In this document: one piece after another, positions 1-6,687 of the stretch
Position numbering within the stretch: the first letter of the stretch is position 1
How the letters are laid out: the number at the start of each line of letters is the position of its first letter
Assembly (NCBI GenBank): GCA_021298935.1
Contig: JAJTHR010000128.1
Coordinates: 1-10,836, forward strand
Direction of reading: 5' to 3'
Length of the DNA stretch: 10,836 bases
DNA from: Parachlamydia sp.
GTDB lineage: Bacteria > Chlamydiota > Chlamydiia > Chlamydiales > Parachlamydiaceae
Made by a program: the position numbers and the translations under genes
The notes under the pieces: generated by a model
The model's database searches: none
Told to the model about the DNA's origin: nothing
The model's input: only the letters and a program-made list of their open reading frames with translations

Positions 1-1161
1 CTTGGCGATCATCGAATCATAGTTGGGCGGAATCGTGTAGCCGGAATAGCAGGCGCTATCCACACGGACATGGGGCCCCCCTGGGGGTAAAAAATACTCC
101 AGTTTACCGGGGGATGGAGAAAAGTGCTGAGCGGGATTCTCGGCATTGATCCGAAATTGTATCACATGACCGTTGTAATGAATGTCTTTTTGACTGAAAG
201 GCAGTTTTTCGCCCCGCGCAATTTTTAGTTGCTCCATGACAAGATCAATCCCCGTTAATTCTTCAGTCACAGTGTGCTCAACCTGAATACGGGTATTCAC
301 TTCCATGAAATAAAAATTATTCTCCTGATCAAGTAAGAATTCAACAGTGCCCGCTGAATAATACTTGGCTGCCTTCACGACACTGACAGCAGCCTCCCCT
401 ATTTTTTGCCTTAATTTAGGAGTTAGCGCGGGACTTGGAGCCTCCTCAATCAGCTTCTGCCGGCGTCTTTGCGTCGTACAGTCCCTCTCTCCTAAATAGA
501 CATAATGGCCGAATTTATCCCCTAAAATCTGCACTTCAATGTGCCGTGGATTCATGATCATTTTTTCAAGGTAGACGCCAGGATTACCAAAACTCGCTTC
601 CGCCTCAGCTCGCGCTGCGGCAAAATGCTTGGTAAATTCCTCTTCATTATGAGCAATGCGAATCCCCTTCCCTCCACCGCCTGCTACTGCTTTTATAAAA
701 AGCGGAAAGCCCATTTGTTCCACTACTTTCAATGCATGCTGGATATCATCCACAATTCCTTCCGATCCTGGAATGACCGGACAACCGGAGGCCTTGGCTG
801 TCGCTTTGGCCTGGGCTTTATCGCCAAGCATGGCAATGGAAGTAGGCGAAGGCCCAATAAAATTAAGGCCACAACTTTCGCAAATGGATGCAAAGTTAGC
901 ATTTTCACTCAAAAATCCATAGCCAGGGTGAATGGCATCAGCACCTGTGATTTCGCAAGCCGACAAAATATTGGGAATTTTCAAATAGGACTTATGCGAG
1001 GGAGCCTCTCCTATACAAATGGCTTCATCAGCATGCAAAACATGGAGCGCTTCAACATCCGCCTGGGAATAGACCGCAACGGTTTGCAACCCTAAATCAT
1101 GACAGGCACGGATGATACGGACGGCTATCTCGCCCCGATTGGCAATTAATACTTTTTGCAT
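1..1161 (-). CDS. accC: Biotin carboxylase subunit of acetyl-CoA carboxylase (3' part outside the window)
   Basis: This is the ATP-grasp enzyme that carboxylates the biotin on AccB using ATP and bicarbonate, the first half-reaction of acetyl-CoA carboxylase in fatty acid synthesis. The minus-strand frame is open from an ATG at 1161 to the edge, giving 387 residues of a family usually near 450, so about 60 C-terminal residues are missing. It opens with MQKVLIANRGEIAVRI, typical of AccC. HPGYGFLSEN lies at about 79-88, the glycine-rich ATP loop GGGGKGIR at 161-168, QRRRQKLIEEAPSP at 231-244 and the active-site stretch MEVNTRIQVEH at 286-296. SPSPGKL (348-354) and GYTIPPNYDSMIAK (374-387) belong to the C-terminal lobe. 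The start lies 5 bases after the accB stop with no clear ribosome binding site, which suggests translational coupling. The identification is secure; only the C-terminus is unseen. Confidence 0.97.
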   Translation of the reverse strand, partial: MQKVLIANRGEIAVRIIRACHDLGLQTVAVYSQADVEALHVLHADEAICIGEAPSHKSYLKIPNILSACEITGADAIHPGYGFLSENANFASICESCGLNFIGPSPTSIAMLGDKAQAKATAKASGCPVIPGSEGIVDDIQHALKVVEQMGFPLFIKAVAGGGGKGIRIAHNEEEFTKHFAAARAEAEASFGNPGVYLEKMIMNPRHIEVQILGDKFGHYVYLGERDCTTQRRRQKLIEEAPSPALTPKLRQKIGEAAVSVVKAAKYYSAGTVEFLLDQENNFYFMEVNTRIQVEHTVTEELTGIDLVMEQLKIARGEKLPFSQKDIHYNGHVIQFRINAENPAQHFSPSPGKLEYFLPPGGPHVRVDSACYSGYTIPPNYDSMIAK

Positions 1162-1166
1162 GGGTG

Positions 1167-1670
1167 CTACTCAACAACACGAAATAGCTTCGTCCCAAAC
1201 TCGACGGGCTGTCCCGACTCGACAAGCACTTCAGCAATGGTTCCTGCAACATTCGCTTTGATTTCATTCATGACTTTCATAGCTTCAATGATGCAGACAA
1301 CACTATTCTTATCAATCCGATCACCCACTTTGATGAACGCAGGATCATCTGGAGAAGGGGATGTATAGAAAGTTCCCACCATTGGTGAAGTGACAAAAAG
1401 ACTATTAACGTCTGGCTTGGCTGCCTCTTCTTCAAAATAGCGGGAGGGGGCCATTTCAGAGCCACGCGAAAGGGCGGAATCTGTCCGGTTTTGCAGATAA
1501 AATTGCTTGAATTGTTCCTCCGATGGCAGGTGAGAGGGCTCTAAATTAGACTCAATCGATTGGTCGTGCCGCTCTAAAAGAAGCTCAAAATCATCCTGTT
1601 TTAAATGCAGCTTCTTAGTACGTGTTCTACCCATGACAGACATGAGTTCTTTAATATGCTTTAATTCCAC
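1167..1670 (-). CDS. accB: Biotin carboxyl carrier protein of acetyl-CoA carboxylase
   Basis: This protein carries the covalently bound biotin that shuttles carboxylate from AccC to the carboxyltransferase. It is 167 residues long, normal for the family. The N-terminal helix region [14 protein letters not shown] resembles the start of other AccB proteins and supports the GTG start at 1670. AAGG lies about 8 bases upstream of that GTG. A polar linker (about residues 40-90) leads to the biotinyl domain: SPMVGTFY at 95-102, then [11 protein letters not shown] at 129-139 with Lys132 as the predicted biotinylation site. It sits 14 bases after the DUF924 gene and 5 bases before accC. The accB-accC pairing is the usual one. 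The biotin ligase that would modify it is not in the window. Confidence 0.97.
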   Translation of the reverse strand: MELKHIKELMSVMGRTRTKKLHLKQDDFELLLERHDQSIESNLEPSHLPSEEQFKQFYLQNRTDSALSRGSEMAPSRYFEEEAAKPDVNSLFVTSPMVGTFYTSPSPDDPAFIKVGDRIDKNSVVCIIEAMKVMNEIKANVAGTIAEVLVESGQPVEFGTKLFRVVE

Positions 1671-1684
1671 TTAAATACCCTTAA

Positions 1685-2380
1685 CTAATGAGTTTTTTGC
1701 GAGCGAAGGAAGATCACTTCAGCTGCTGTTGGTTTTCTGCCGAGGGCTTGATTGCGATGAGGAAACCGTCCGAACTGTTCAATGACTCTTTGATTCTTGC
1801 GGGCAGCATCCAGAAAACCCTGAACATTTCCTTTTATCGGTTCAGGCGATTCATACAGCAATCGAAGATAGGATGCTACCGACAGATCCTGAAATCTTTT
1901 TTCTTCGGATCGCTCTAGTGGAAGATAAAAGAAAGCTCTCTCAATGGGAAAAAGTTTTTTATCATCCCCTTTTTGAATTCCTTCAAGAACAAGTCCTCTT
2001 GCCATTGGATCTAAAGCAAAAGCTTTTGTCGTTTGAGGATAAAGATGGCGTGAAAATTGGTCAAGCAAAAGGATCAAAGCCAAGCGTCCACGAGGGGTTT
2101 GCCTCCATTCATTCAAATCCCCAGCTAAAGCCTGATCAAAAAACTCCCGATAATTTGATTCAATAAAGTGGGTTGTTTCGGGTCCTCCCCTCCAGATCAC
2201 TTCTTTTTCTTGGGGATAGAAAGCCGGATCCTTTAATTCGCCAAACCAAAATGTGAGCAGGTCTTGATAGGCCTCTAAAGCAGGATTGGGCTGACTTTTA
2301 TCAATTTGCAACGGTTCTTCACAGGGCAAATATGTAATAAGTAAACTTGAACATGCCAAGGCAATAACAAATTTTTTCAT
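1685..2380 (-). CDS. DUF924 family protein with a predicted N-terminal signal peptide
   Basis: The 231-residue product matches the DUF924 family (Pfam PF06041), whose function is not established and whose fold is helical and TPR-like. Recognisable family motifs, in order, are LLTFWFG (41-47), DQFSRHLY (107-114), ERAFFYLPLERSE (147-159) and FGRFPHRNQALGR (203-215). The first 20 or so residues (MKKFVIALACSSLLITYL) look like a Sec signal peptide: two lysines followed by a hydrophobic run. Cysteines at 10 and 20 do not sit in a convincing lipobox, so secretion or a membrane anchor is inferred rather than a lipoprotein. DUF924 proteins I know of are about 180-200 residues and mostly cytoplasmic, so the leader is unusual. 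ATG lies 6 bases after the efp stop with only a weak upstream G-rich patch. It is co-oriented and closely packed with efp and accB, but the neighbours do not reveal a function. Confidence 0.85.
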   Translation of the reverse strand: MKKFVIALACSSLLITYLPCEEPLQIDKSQPNPALEAYQDLLTFWFGELKDPAFYPQEKEVIWRGGPETTHFIESNYREFFDQALAGDLNEWRQTPRGRLALILLLDQFSRHLYPQTTKAFALDPMARGLVLEGIQKGDDKKLFPIERAFFYLPLERSEEKRFQDLSVASYLRLLYESPEPIKGNVQGFLDAARKNQRVIEQFGRFPHRNQALGRKPTAAEVIFLRSQKTH

Positions 2381-2386
2381 AAAAAT

Positions 2387-2941
2387 TTAGACCCGCTGAA
2401 TGTATTCATTGGTTTTAGTATCCACTTTAATGATATCGCCTGTTTCGATGAAAGGCGGCACTTCAATTTTAGCTCCGGTCTCGAGTATCGCGACGCGGGA
2501 ACCATTTGCTGATTCATCCTCATCCCCGCTCTGTGTTTTTGCAACCATCAGCTCTAAGAATTGGGGAAGTTCGACGGCAAAAATGGTATCGCCATAAAAG
2601 AAAGCCTTCAACTCCACGCCTTCTTTTAAAAAATTAACATTTTCAGCCACGATTTGGGGCGGAACTAAAATTTGATCAAGTGTTGTAATATCAAGAAATA
2701 AATAATCATTCCCTTCAGGATAAAGAAACTCAAGGCGCTTCTCTATCAAGGAAACATCCTTTAGAGGCTGGTTGGGTTTGAAGCTTTTTTCAATCACTTC
2801 CTGAGTATGTAGATCTTTTAATTTAGCTTTGATAAAGGGGGTTCCTTTAGGAACTGTTACCTTTACGCTGGATTCTACGCGGTAAAGCTTATTATTGAGG
2901 GAAAGCGTCATACCTGGTATTAATTGATTACTCGTTGCCAT
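2387..2941 (-). CDS. efp: Elongation factor P, divergent chlamydial EfP1-type paralogue
   Basis: EF-P binds between the ribosomal P and E sites and speeds peptide-bond formation at consecutive prolines. The 184-residue length fits the usual three-domain protein: a KOW-like N-terminal domain (about 1-65), a middle OB domain (66-128) and a C-terminal OB domain (about 129-184), which ends with TGDIIKVDTKTNEYIQRV. The tip loop that normally reads PGKGQAF reads VPKGTPF here (30-36), so Lys32 takes the place of the modified lysine (Lys34 in Escherichia coli). Chlamydia carries two EF-P genes. From memory, this one resembles the divergent copy next to accB (CT122), which has NKGESF in the loop and also ends EYIQRV. 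AGTGGAG immediately precedes the ATG at 2941. The gene lies 23 bases downstream of rpe. Whether the lysine is modified cannot be judged here. Confidence 0.93.
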   Translation of the reverse strand: MATSNQLIPGMTLSLNNKLYRVESSVKVTVPKGTPFIKAKLKDLHTQEVIEKSFKPNQPLKDVSLIEKRLEFLYPEGNDYLFLDITTLDQILVPPQIVAENVNFLKEGVELKAFFYGDTIFAVELPQFLELMVAKTQSGDEDESANGSRVAILETGAKIEVPPFIETGDIIKVDTKTNEYIQRV

Positions 2942-2964
2942 AACTCCACTAAATTTGATGTTAG

Positions 2965-3675
2965 TTAATTTTCTGCATTTTTGCGCATTTCACTGATTGC
3001 CACTTTCATATCAGGGGCATTAAATAAACTTGTTCCCGCCACAATGATATTGGCTCCGGCACTTACGCAACGATGTACGTTTTGAAGAGTCACTCCCCCA
3101 TCGATCTGAATGTTAAAAGGCAATGATTCTTTGCTTGAATTCTTGCCCCCCTTTTTAAGACCTAACTGATTGCATAAATCCCTAGTAAATTTAACTTTAT
3201 CCAAAACACTTTCAATCAAACCTTGTCCTCCAAAGCCTGGATTGACAGTCATAAGCAGAATTCGGTCACATTTATCCATGTATTTGGGGATTAGAGAGAG
3301 GGATGTTTCAGGATTAAAGGCAAGGCCTGCTTCTATATTGCATTTTTTAATGTAGTTCAATGTTGCATCGACATCCTCTGTGGCTTCAATGTGAAATGTA
3401 ATATTATCTGCTCCAGCCTCAACAAATCGCTCAATGTAGTCGTAAGGATTATAGATCATCAAATGAACATCCAAAAACAAATCCGTCGCACGGTTGATTG
3501 CAGCTACGGCTTGAGAACCCATTGTGATATTTGGAACAAAATGCCCATCCATAATATCCAAATGAAGGGAATTGGCCCCAGCCTCTTCTGCCCTCTTGGC
3601 TTCATCAGCCAGAAAGCCAAAATTTCCGGCTAATATGGAGGGGGCGATGTGAACGGGAAAAGGAGATTTTTGCAT
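2965..3675 (-). CDS. rpe: Ribulose-phosphate 3-epimerase
   Basis: This enzyme interconverts D-ribulose 5-phosphate and D-xylulose 5-phosphate in the pentose phosphate pathway and is a metal-dependent TIM barrel. Visible motifs are APSILAGNFG (11-20), HLDIMDGHFVPN (38-49), DVHLM (69-73), TVNPGFGGQG (143-152), IQIDGG (189-194) and GTSLF (214-218). By family comparison, His38, Asp40, His71 and Asp192 are the metal ligands, with Asp40 and Asp192 as the acid-base pair. All are present, so it should be active. At 236 residues it is slightly long because of a polar insert around 174-186 (KKGGKNSSKESLP). ATG at 3675 is followed directly by the first barrel strand, but no good ribosome binding site precedes it. 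It appears to be the first gene of the rpe-efp-DUF924-accB-accC run. Confidence 0.96.
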   Translation of the reverse strand: MQKSPFPVHIAPSILAGNFGFLADEAKRAEEAGANSLHLDIMDGHFVPNITMGSQAVAAINRATDLFLDVHLMIYNPYDYIERFVEAGADNITFHIEATEDVDATLNYIKKCNIEAGLAFNPETSLSLIPKYMDKCDRILLMTVNPGFGGQGLIESVLDKVKFTRDLCNQLGLKKGGKNSSKESLPFNIQIDGGVTLQNVHRCVSAGANIIVAGTSLFNAPDMKVAISEMRKNAEN

Positions 3676-3722
3676 TGTGCAACCAACAAAAAGATTAATG
3701 TGAAACTTATGTGTTAAAAGAT

Positions 3723-3752
3723 ATGCTAGTATGGAGAAAGTTAATTAGTCAA
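3723..3752 (-). promoter_or_regulatory. Possible sigma-70/sigma-66 promoter upstream of rpe
   Basis: On the minus strand TTGACT (plus 3747-3752) is separated by 18 bases from TAGCAT (plus 3723-3728). The -35 match is five of six to TTGACA and the -10 match is four of six to TATAAT. Transcription would start near 3715, about 40 bases before the rpe ATG, and could serve rpe through accC. The 77-base gap after the aspartokinase is the only gap in this arm large enough for a promoter. This is a consensus match only. Read-through from the aspartokinase gene is also possible, because I see no terminator hairpin here. Confidence 0.35.
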
Positions 3753-4529
3753 TTAAATTTCAAATTCCGGCGTCTTTGGTTTTTGGATTTTAGGATCCTG
3801 AATGATCGTTCCAACCTTAGCTCTTTCCGCTGGCTGAAAAGATTTAACATGCAATGTTAAGCCATTTTTAGCCGCCAATTGAATAGCCCGGGAATGAAGG
3901 ACCTTTGCTCCCCCGTTCGCTATAGACAGGGCTTCCTGATAGGTAAGCCTGGAATAACAAATGGCGCCTGAATTCTTTTTGGGATCTTGATCAAAAATTC
4001 CTGGAACGTCTTTATAAAATTCTACCTTCTCAGCTTCCAGGGCCACCCCTAATGCAACCGCAGAGGTATCCGACCCTCCTCTTCCAAGTGTAGTAATTTC
4101 TTTTTCCAGACTGACCCCCTGAAAGCCGGCTACAATGACAATTTTTTCCTGACTAAATGCTTTTTTTAAACGTGCAGGTGTCACATTGACGATTTGCGCA
4201 TCTGTGTGCCTACCACATGTAATGATTCCAGACTGACTTCCCGTAAAGCTGACAGCCGGGCTGCCTTTTCGGCAAAGGGCCATTGCCAGGAGGGACATGC
4301 TGATCCTTTCACCAGCAGATAGCAACATATCCAATTCGCGCTGAGGAGGCGAAGGGTGAATTTCCCGGGCTAGTCCCAAAAGCTGATCGGTCGTTTTGCC
4401 CATTGCGCTGACAACAACCACAATATTTGAATAGTCAACTTTTCGACAATGGATCAAATCAGCTAGCAAGAAAAAATTTGAGGGAGTGGCAACGGACGCC
4501 CCTCCAAATTTCATAATTAACGTTTTCAT
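3753..4529 (-). CDS. Aspartokinase, catalytic domain only (no ACT domains)
   Basis: The product is an amino-acid-kinase-fold protein that would phosphorylate L-aspartate, the first step towards diaminopimelate, lysine, threonine and methionine. Motifs in order are MKFGGASV (6-13), VVVSAMGKTTDQL (38-50), SAGERIS (71-77), TLGRGGSDTSAVAL (147-160), DVPGIFDQDP (174-183) and GGAKVLHSRAI (206-216). All belong to aspartokinases rather than to other kinases of the fold. Usual lysC products are roughly 400-450 residues and end with two ACT domains that bind the feedback inhibitor. This one stops at 258, just after the segment HVKSFQPAERAKVGTII that closes the catalytic domain. The 77 bases downstream cannot hold an ACT domain, so the shortening is real within this window. 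Regulation by lysine or threonine is therefore unlikely unless a separate ACT subunit exists. ATG at 4529 is chosen because it precedes KFGGASV; a second ATG lies five codons in. Confidence 0.9.
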   Translation of the reverse strand: MKTLIMKFGGASVATPSNFFLLADLIHCRKVDYSNIVVVVSAMGKTTDQLLGLAREIHPSPPQRELDMLLSAGERISMSLLAMALCRKGSPAVSFTGSQSGIITCGRHTDAQIVNVTPARLKKAFSQEKIVIVAGFQGVSLEKEITTLGRGGSDTSAVALGVALEAEKVEFYKDVPGIFDQDPKKNSGAICYSRLTYQEALSIANGGAKVLHSRAIQLAAKNGLTLHVKSFQPAERAKVGTIIQDPKIQKPKTPEFEI

Positions 4530-4642
4530 AATTAAATCTTTGTTTTTTTAAAAAGAAACTGACACTCTAGTGCTCTTTTCATTGCTATTTTTCTTTTTTT
4601 ATTCTAATCTATACGCATGTAGAAAATAGGAGAAACCTTTTA
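4530..4642. promoter_or_regulatory. Divergent intergenic region between aspartokinase gene and rpsA
   Basis: These 113 AT-rich bases separate the leftward aspartokinase gene from rightward rpsA, so promoters for both should lie here. For rpsA, TTGCTA (4582-4587), a 17-base spacer and TAATCT (4605-4610) is the best pair I can find, and it is weak. CTGACA (4559-4564) has no good partner. On the minus strand TAGAAT (plus 4601-4606) is a good -10 but lacks a clear -35. The rpsA ribosome binding site AGGAGA (4628-4633) sits 9 bases before its ATG and is strong. The location follows from gene orientation; the exact elements are uncertain. Confidence 0.4.
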
Positions 4643-6415
4643 ATGTCTAACCACCCACAACACACTTGGAACGAAAGCAACATTGTAGATGATGTCCAGT
4701 TTCAGGAGAAAGATGCAGAGCTTTTTAGAAATTTGCTTACACAAAATCAATTAGTGAATGTTGTTGAAATATCATCAATGATCCCTGGAAGCATTTTGAA
4801 AGGAAAAATTGTCGAGATTACTAAAGACCACGTTGTTGTCGATGTGGGCTTAAAATCCGAAGGCCTAGTGCCGCTGGAAGAGTTTTCAGACCCATCCGAA
4901 GTTTATCTGGACGCAGAAGTTGAAGTTCTTCTAGACCAGGCTGAAGATGAAAACGGCCAAATTGTACTCTCTCGTGAAAAAGCTGAGCGTCTCCGCCAGT
5001 GGGAATACATCCTTGAACATTGCGAAGAAGGATCGATTGTAAAAGGGCGCGTCATTCGTAAAGTGAAAGGCGGTTTGATGGTAGATATCGGGATGGAAGC
5101 ATTTCTACCAGGATCTCAGATCGATAATAAGCGCATTAAAAATCTGGATGACTACCTTGGCAAAACGTATGAATTCAAGATCCTTAAGATCAATATTGAA
5201 AGAAAGAACGTCGTCGTTTCCCGCCGTGAATTGCTGGAAGCAGAGCGTATTTCTAAGAAAGCTGAAGTGCTTGAACATATCCAACCGGGCGACATTCGCG
5301 AAGGCGTTGTGAAAAATATCACTGATTTCGGTGTCTTCCTTGATTTAGATGGCATTGACGGGCTTCTCCACATTACGGATATGACTTGGAAACGGATCAA
5401 GCATCCATCTGAAATGGTTCAATTAGGCCAAAAACTGGAAGTTATGATCCTTAGCATTGATAAGGACAAAGGGCGCGTCGCTCTGGGACTTAAGCAAAAA
5501 GGGACTAATCCATGGGATCAAATCGAACAGCGCTATCCTCCAGGAACTCGCGTCCATGGAAAAATCGTTAATCTTCTGCCTTATGGAGCCTTTATTGAAA
5601 TTGAACCAGGCATTGAAGGACTAATTCACGTTTCTGAAATGTCATGGGTAAAAAACATTACCGACCCATCAGAAGTTGTGAAAAAAGGCGATGATGTCGA
5701 GGCGATTGTCTTGTCTGTACAAAAGGAAGAAGGAAAAATTTCCTTAGGAATAAAGCAGACAGAACATAACCCTTGGGATGATGTCGAAAGAAAATACCCA
5801 GTCGGCCATAACGTGAAAGCAGAAATCCGCACATTAACTAACTATGGCGCATTTGTTGAGCTTGAGCCAGGCGTTGAAGGGTTGATCCATATTTCGGATT
5901 TAAGTTGGATTAAGAAAGTTTCCCACCCTTCAGAAGTTTTAAAGAAAGGCGATGTCGTAGATGCCGTCATTCTTTCAGTGGATAAAGAAAGCAAGAAGAT
6001 TACATTGGGACTCAAGCAATTAAGCACAAATCCTTGGGAATCAATTGAAAAAATCATGCCGGTCGGTAGCCTGGTCAGCGGTAAAGTGACAAAAATCACA
6101 GCTTTTGGCGCTTTCGTTGAATTGGAAAGCGGTATTGAAGGACTTATCCATGTGACAGAGCTTTCTGATCAAGCATTCGGAAAAGTTGAAGATGTCCTCG
6201 CTAAAGGCGATGATGTGACGGCTAAAGTGATCAAATTGGATCCTGAACATAAAAAAATAGCTTTGTCGATTAAGGAATATTTGATTGATCAAAATCAATT
6301 TAATCGAGATGACATTGTCGTGACTCCTGCCAAACGGAAGAAAAAGGAGGAACAAAAGAATAGTGAAGGTGAAGATTCTAAAGATGAAAATGACTCAGAT
6401 GAATCAGAAGGGTAA
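4643..6415 (+). CDS. rpsA: 30S ribosomal protein S1
   Basis: S1 binds the 5' leaders of mRNAs and docks them on the 30S subunit. The 590-residue product has six S1 (OB-fold) domains, starting near residues 49 (GSILKGKI), 130 (GSIVKGRV), 216 (GDIREGVV), 301 (GTRVHGKI), 388 (GHNVKAEI) and 475 (GSLVSGKV). As in other S1 proteins, domains 1 and 2 are divergent and domains 3-6 are alike, with the linker motif NPW repeated at about 289, 376 and 463. After domain 6 a lysine patch (KRKKKEE, 564-570) is followed by a tail of Ser, Glu and Asp to the end. E. coli S1 is about 557 residues, so most of the excess is tail and N-terminal leader. ATG at 4643 has AGGAGA 9 bases upstream. The gene is followed by a terminator and appears to be transcribed alone. 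Confidence 0.98.
   Translation: MSNHPQHTWNESNIVDDVQFQEKDAELFRNLLTQNQLVNVVEISSMIPGSILKGKIVEITKDHVVVDVGLKSEGLVPLEEFSDPSEVYLDAEVEVLLDQAEDENGQIVLSREKAERLRQWEYILEHCEEGSIVKGRVIRKVKGGLMVDIGMEAFLPGSQIDNKRIKNLDDYLGKTYEFKILKINIERKNVVVSRRELLEAERISKKAEVLEHIQPGDIREGVVKNITDFGVFLDLDGIDGLLHITDMTWKRIKHPSEMVQLGQKLEVMILSIDKDKGRVALGLKQKGTNPWDQIEQRYPPGTRVHGKIVNLLPYGAFIEIEPGIEGLIHVSEMSWVKNITDPSEVVKKGDDVEAIVLSVQKEEGKISLGIKQTEHNPWDDVERKYPVGHNVKAEIRTLTNYGAFVELEPGVEGLIHISDLSWIKKVSHPSEVLKKGDVVDAVILSVDKESKKITLGLKQLSTNPWESIEKIMPVGSLVSGKVTKITAFGAFVELESGIEGLIHVTELSDQAFGKVEDVLAKGDDVTAKVIKLDPEHKKIALSIKEYLIDQNQFNRDDIVVTPAKRKKKEEQKNSEGEDSKDENDSDESEG
5288..6277 (+). repeat. Four tandem S1-domain coding repeats within rpsA
   Basis: Domains 3-6 of S1 are encoded by consecutive units starting at about 5288, 5543, 5804 and 6065. 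The spacing is 255, 261 and 261 bases (85, 87 and 87 codons). Each carries a YGAF- or FGVF-like turn, an EGLIH or DGLLH motif, a KKGD- or LGQK-like strand and a LGLKQ-like end, then NPW in the linker. At DNA level the copies are diverged. This is an ancient protein-domain repeat, not a mobile or recent duplication. Confidence 0.85.
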
Positions 6416-6434
6416 TTTCTGAACTTTAGGGCTC

Positions 6435-6465
6435 AAAGCTGCCTTGTTAAACCAAGGCAGCTTTT
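6435..6465 (+). terminator. Rho-independent terminator of rpsA
   Basis: A perfect 12-base-pair inverted repeat, AAAGCTGCCTTG (6435-6446) and CAAGGCAGCTTT (6453-6464), encloses a six-base loop and runs into TTTT. It begins 19 bases after the rpsA stop codon. The T run is short and partly used in the stem, so efficiency may be moderate. It separates rpsA from the nusA operon. Confidence 0.82.
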
Positions 6466-6554
6466 AAATTGGCTTTAAGTAATGAGTGTGCACTGAACTA
6501 CCACTCTAAAGGATTTTTAGCGATTTCGTAAAGCTTTAAAGGGATGACTTCCTT

Positions 6555-6586
6555 TTAGAGGCGATTAATGAAACTCCTCTAATTTT
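6555..6586 (+). terminator. Weak hairpin plus T run in the nusA leader (possible attenuator)
   Basis: TTAGAGG (6555-6561) and CCTCTAA (6576-6582) form a seven-base-pair stem with a 14-base loop and are followed by TTTT at 6583-6586. The large loop and AT-rich base make it much weaker than the rpsA terminator. If transcription of nusA begins upstream of it, it could act as a leader attenuator. Otherwise it is a back-up terminator for rpsA or chance. Confidence 0.3.
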
Positions 6587-6598
6587 CCCTAAACTCTT

Positions 6599-6610
6599 CC
6601 AGGGACCTGG
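6599..6610. repeat. Short inverted repeat CCAGG-GA-CCTGG
   Basis: CCAGGGACCTGG is a perfect five-base inverted repeat around a two-base centre, in otherwise AT-rich noncoding DNA about 77 bases before nusA. As RNA it could only form a very short stem (CCAG/CTGG with a four-base loop). As DNA it could be a dimeric protein site. No function can be assigned. Confidence 0.3.
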
Positions 6611-6687
6611 CAATTGTATGACTGAATGCGAATTTTCAGCCACAAAGCTATGTATTACATTTTTATTTTATAGATAGGGGCTTTAGC

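Larger units (their letters stand above)
6466..6687 (+). other. Noncoding leader/intergenic region upstream of nusA
   Basis: These roughly 220 bases lie between the rpsA terminator and nusA and contain no plausible gene. They must hold the nusA operon promoter or leader unless the operon depends on read-through. I could not find a convincing -35/-10 pair. AT-rich candidates near 6649-6674 (TATGTA, TATTAC, TATAGA) could be a -10. Several short inverted repeats are visible: TTAGAGG/CCTCTAA at 6555-6582 followed by TTTT, a CTAAA/TTTAG pair at 6506-6520, and the near-palindrome at 6599-6610. The nusA ribosome binding site AGGGG (6676-6680) lies 7 bases before its ATG. Confidence 0.5.

Noticed and set aside
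541..1095. 184-codon open frame on the plus strand
   Set aside because: It lies wholly antisense to accC, which has unmistakable biotin carboxylase motifs. The translated product is Cys- and Phe-rich with no family resemblance.
1873..2166. Plus-strand open frame opposite the DUF924 gene
   Set aside because: The minus-strand frame carries clear DUF924 motifs and fits the operon spacing. The plus-strand product has no recognisable features.
1685..2380. Possible lipoprotein at Cys10 or Cys20 of the DUF924 protein
   Set aside because: Neither cysteine has a proper lipobox: ALAC is too close to the N-terminus and YLPC has proline before the cysteine.
5288..6277. Periodic repeats of about 261 bases suggesting a tandem array
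   Set aside because: The period is the S1 domain plus linker. The copies are diverged at DNA level, so this is protein architecture, not a CRISPR array or satellite.
6041..6355. 104-codon minus-strand open frame
   Set aside because: It is antisense to rpsA domain 6 and its tail, with no ribosome binding site and no family resemblance.
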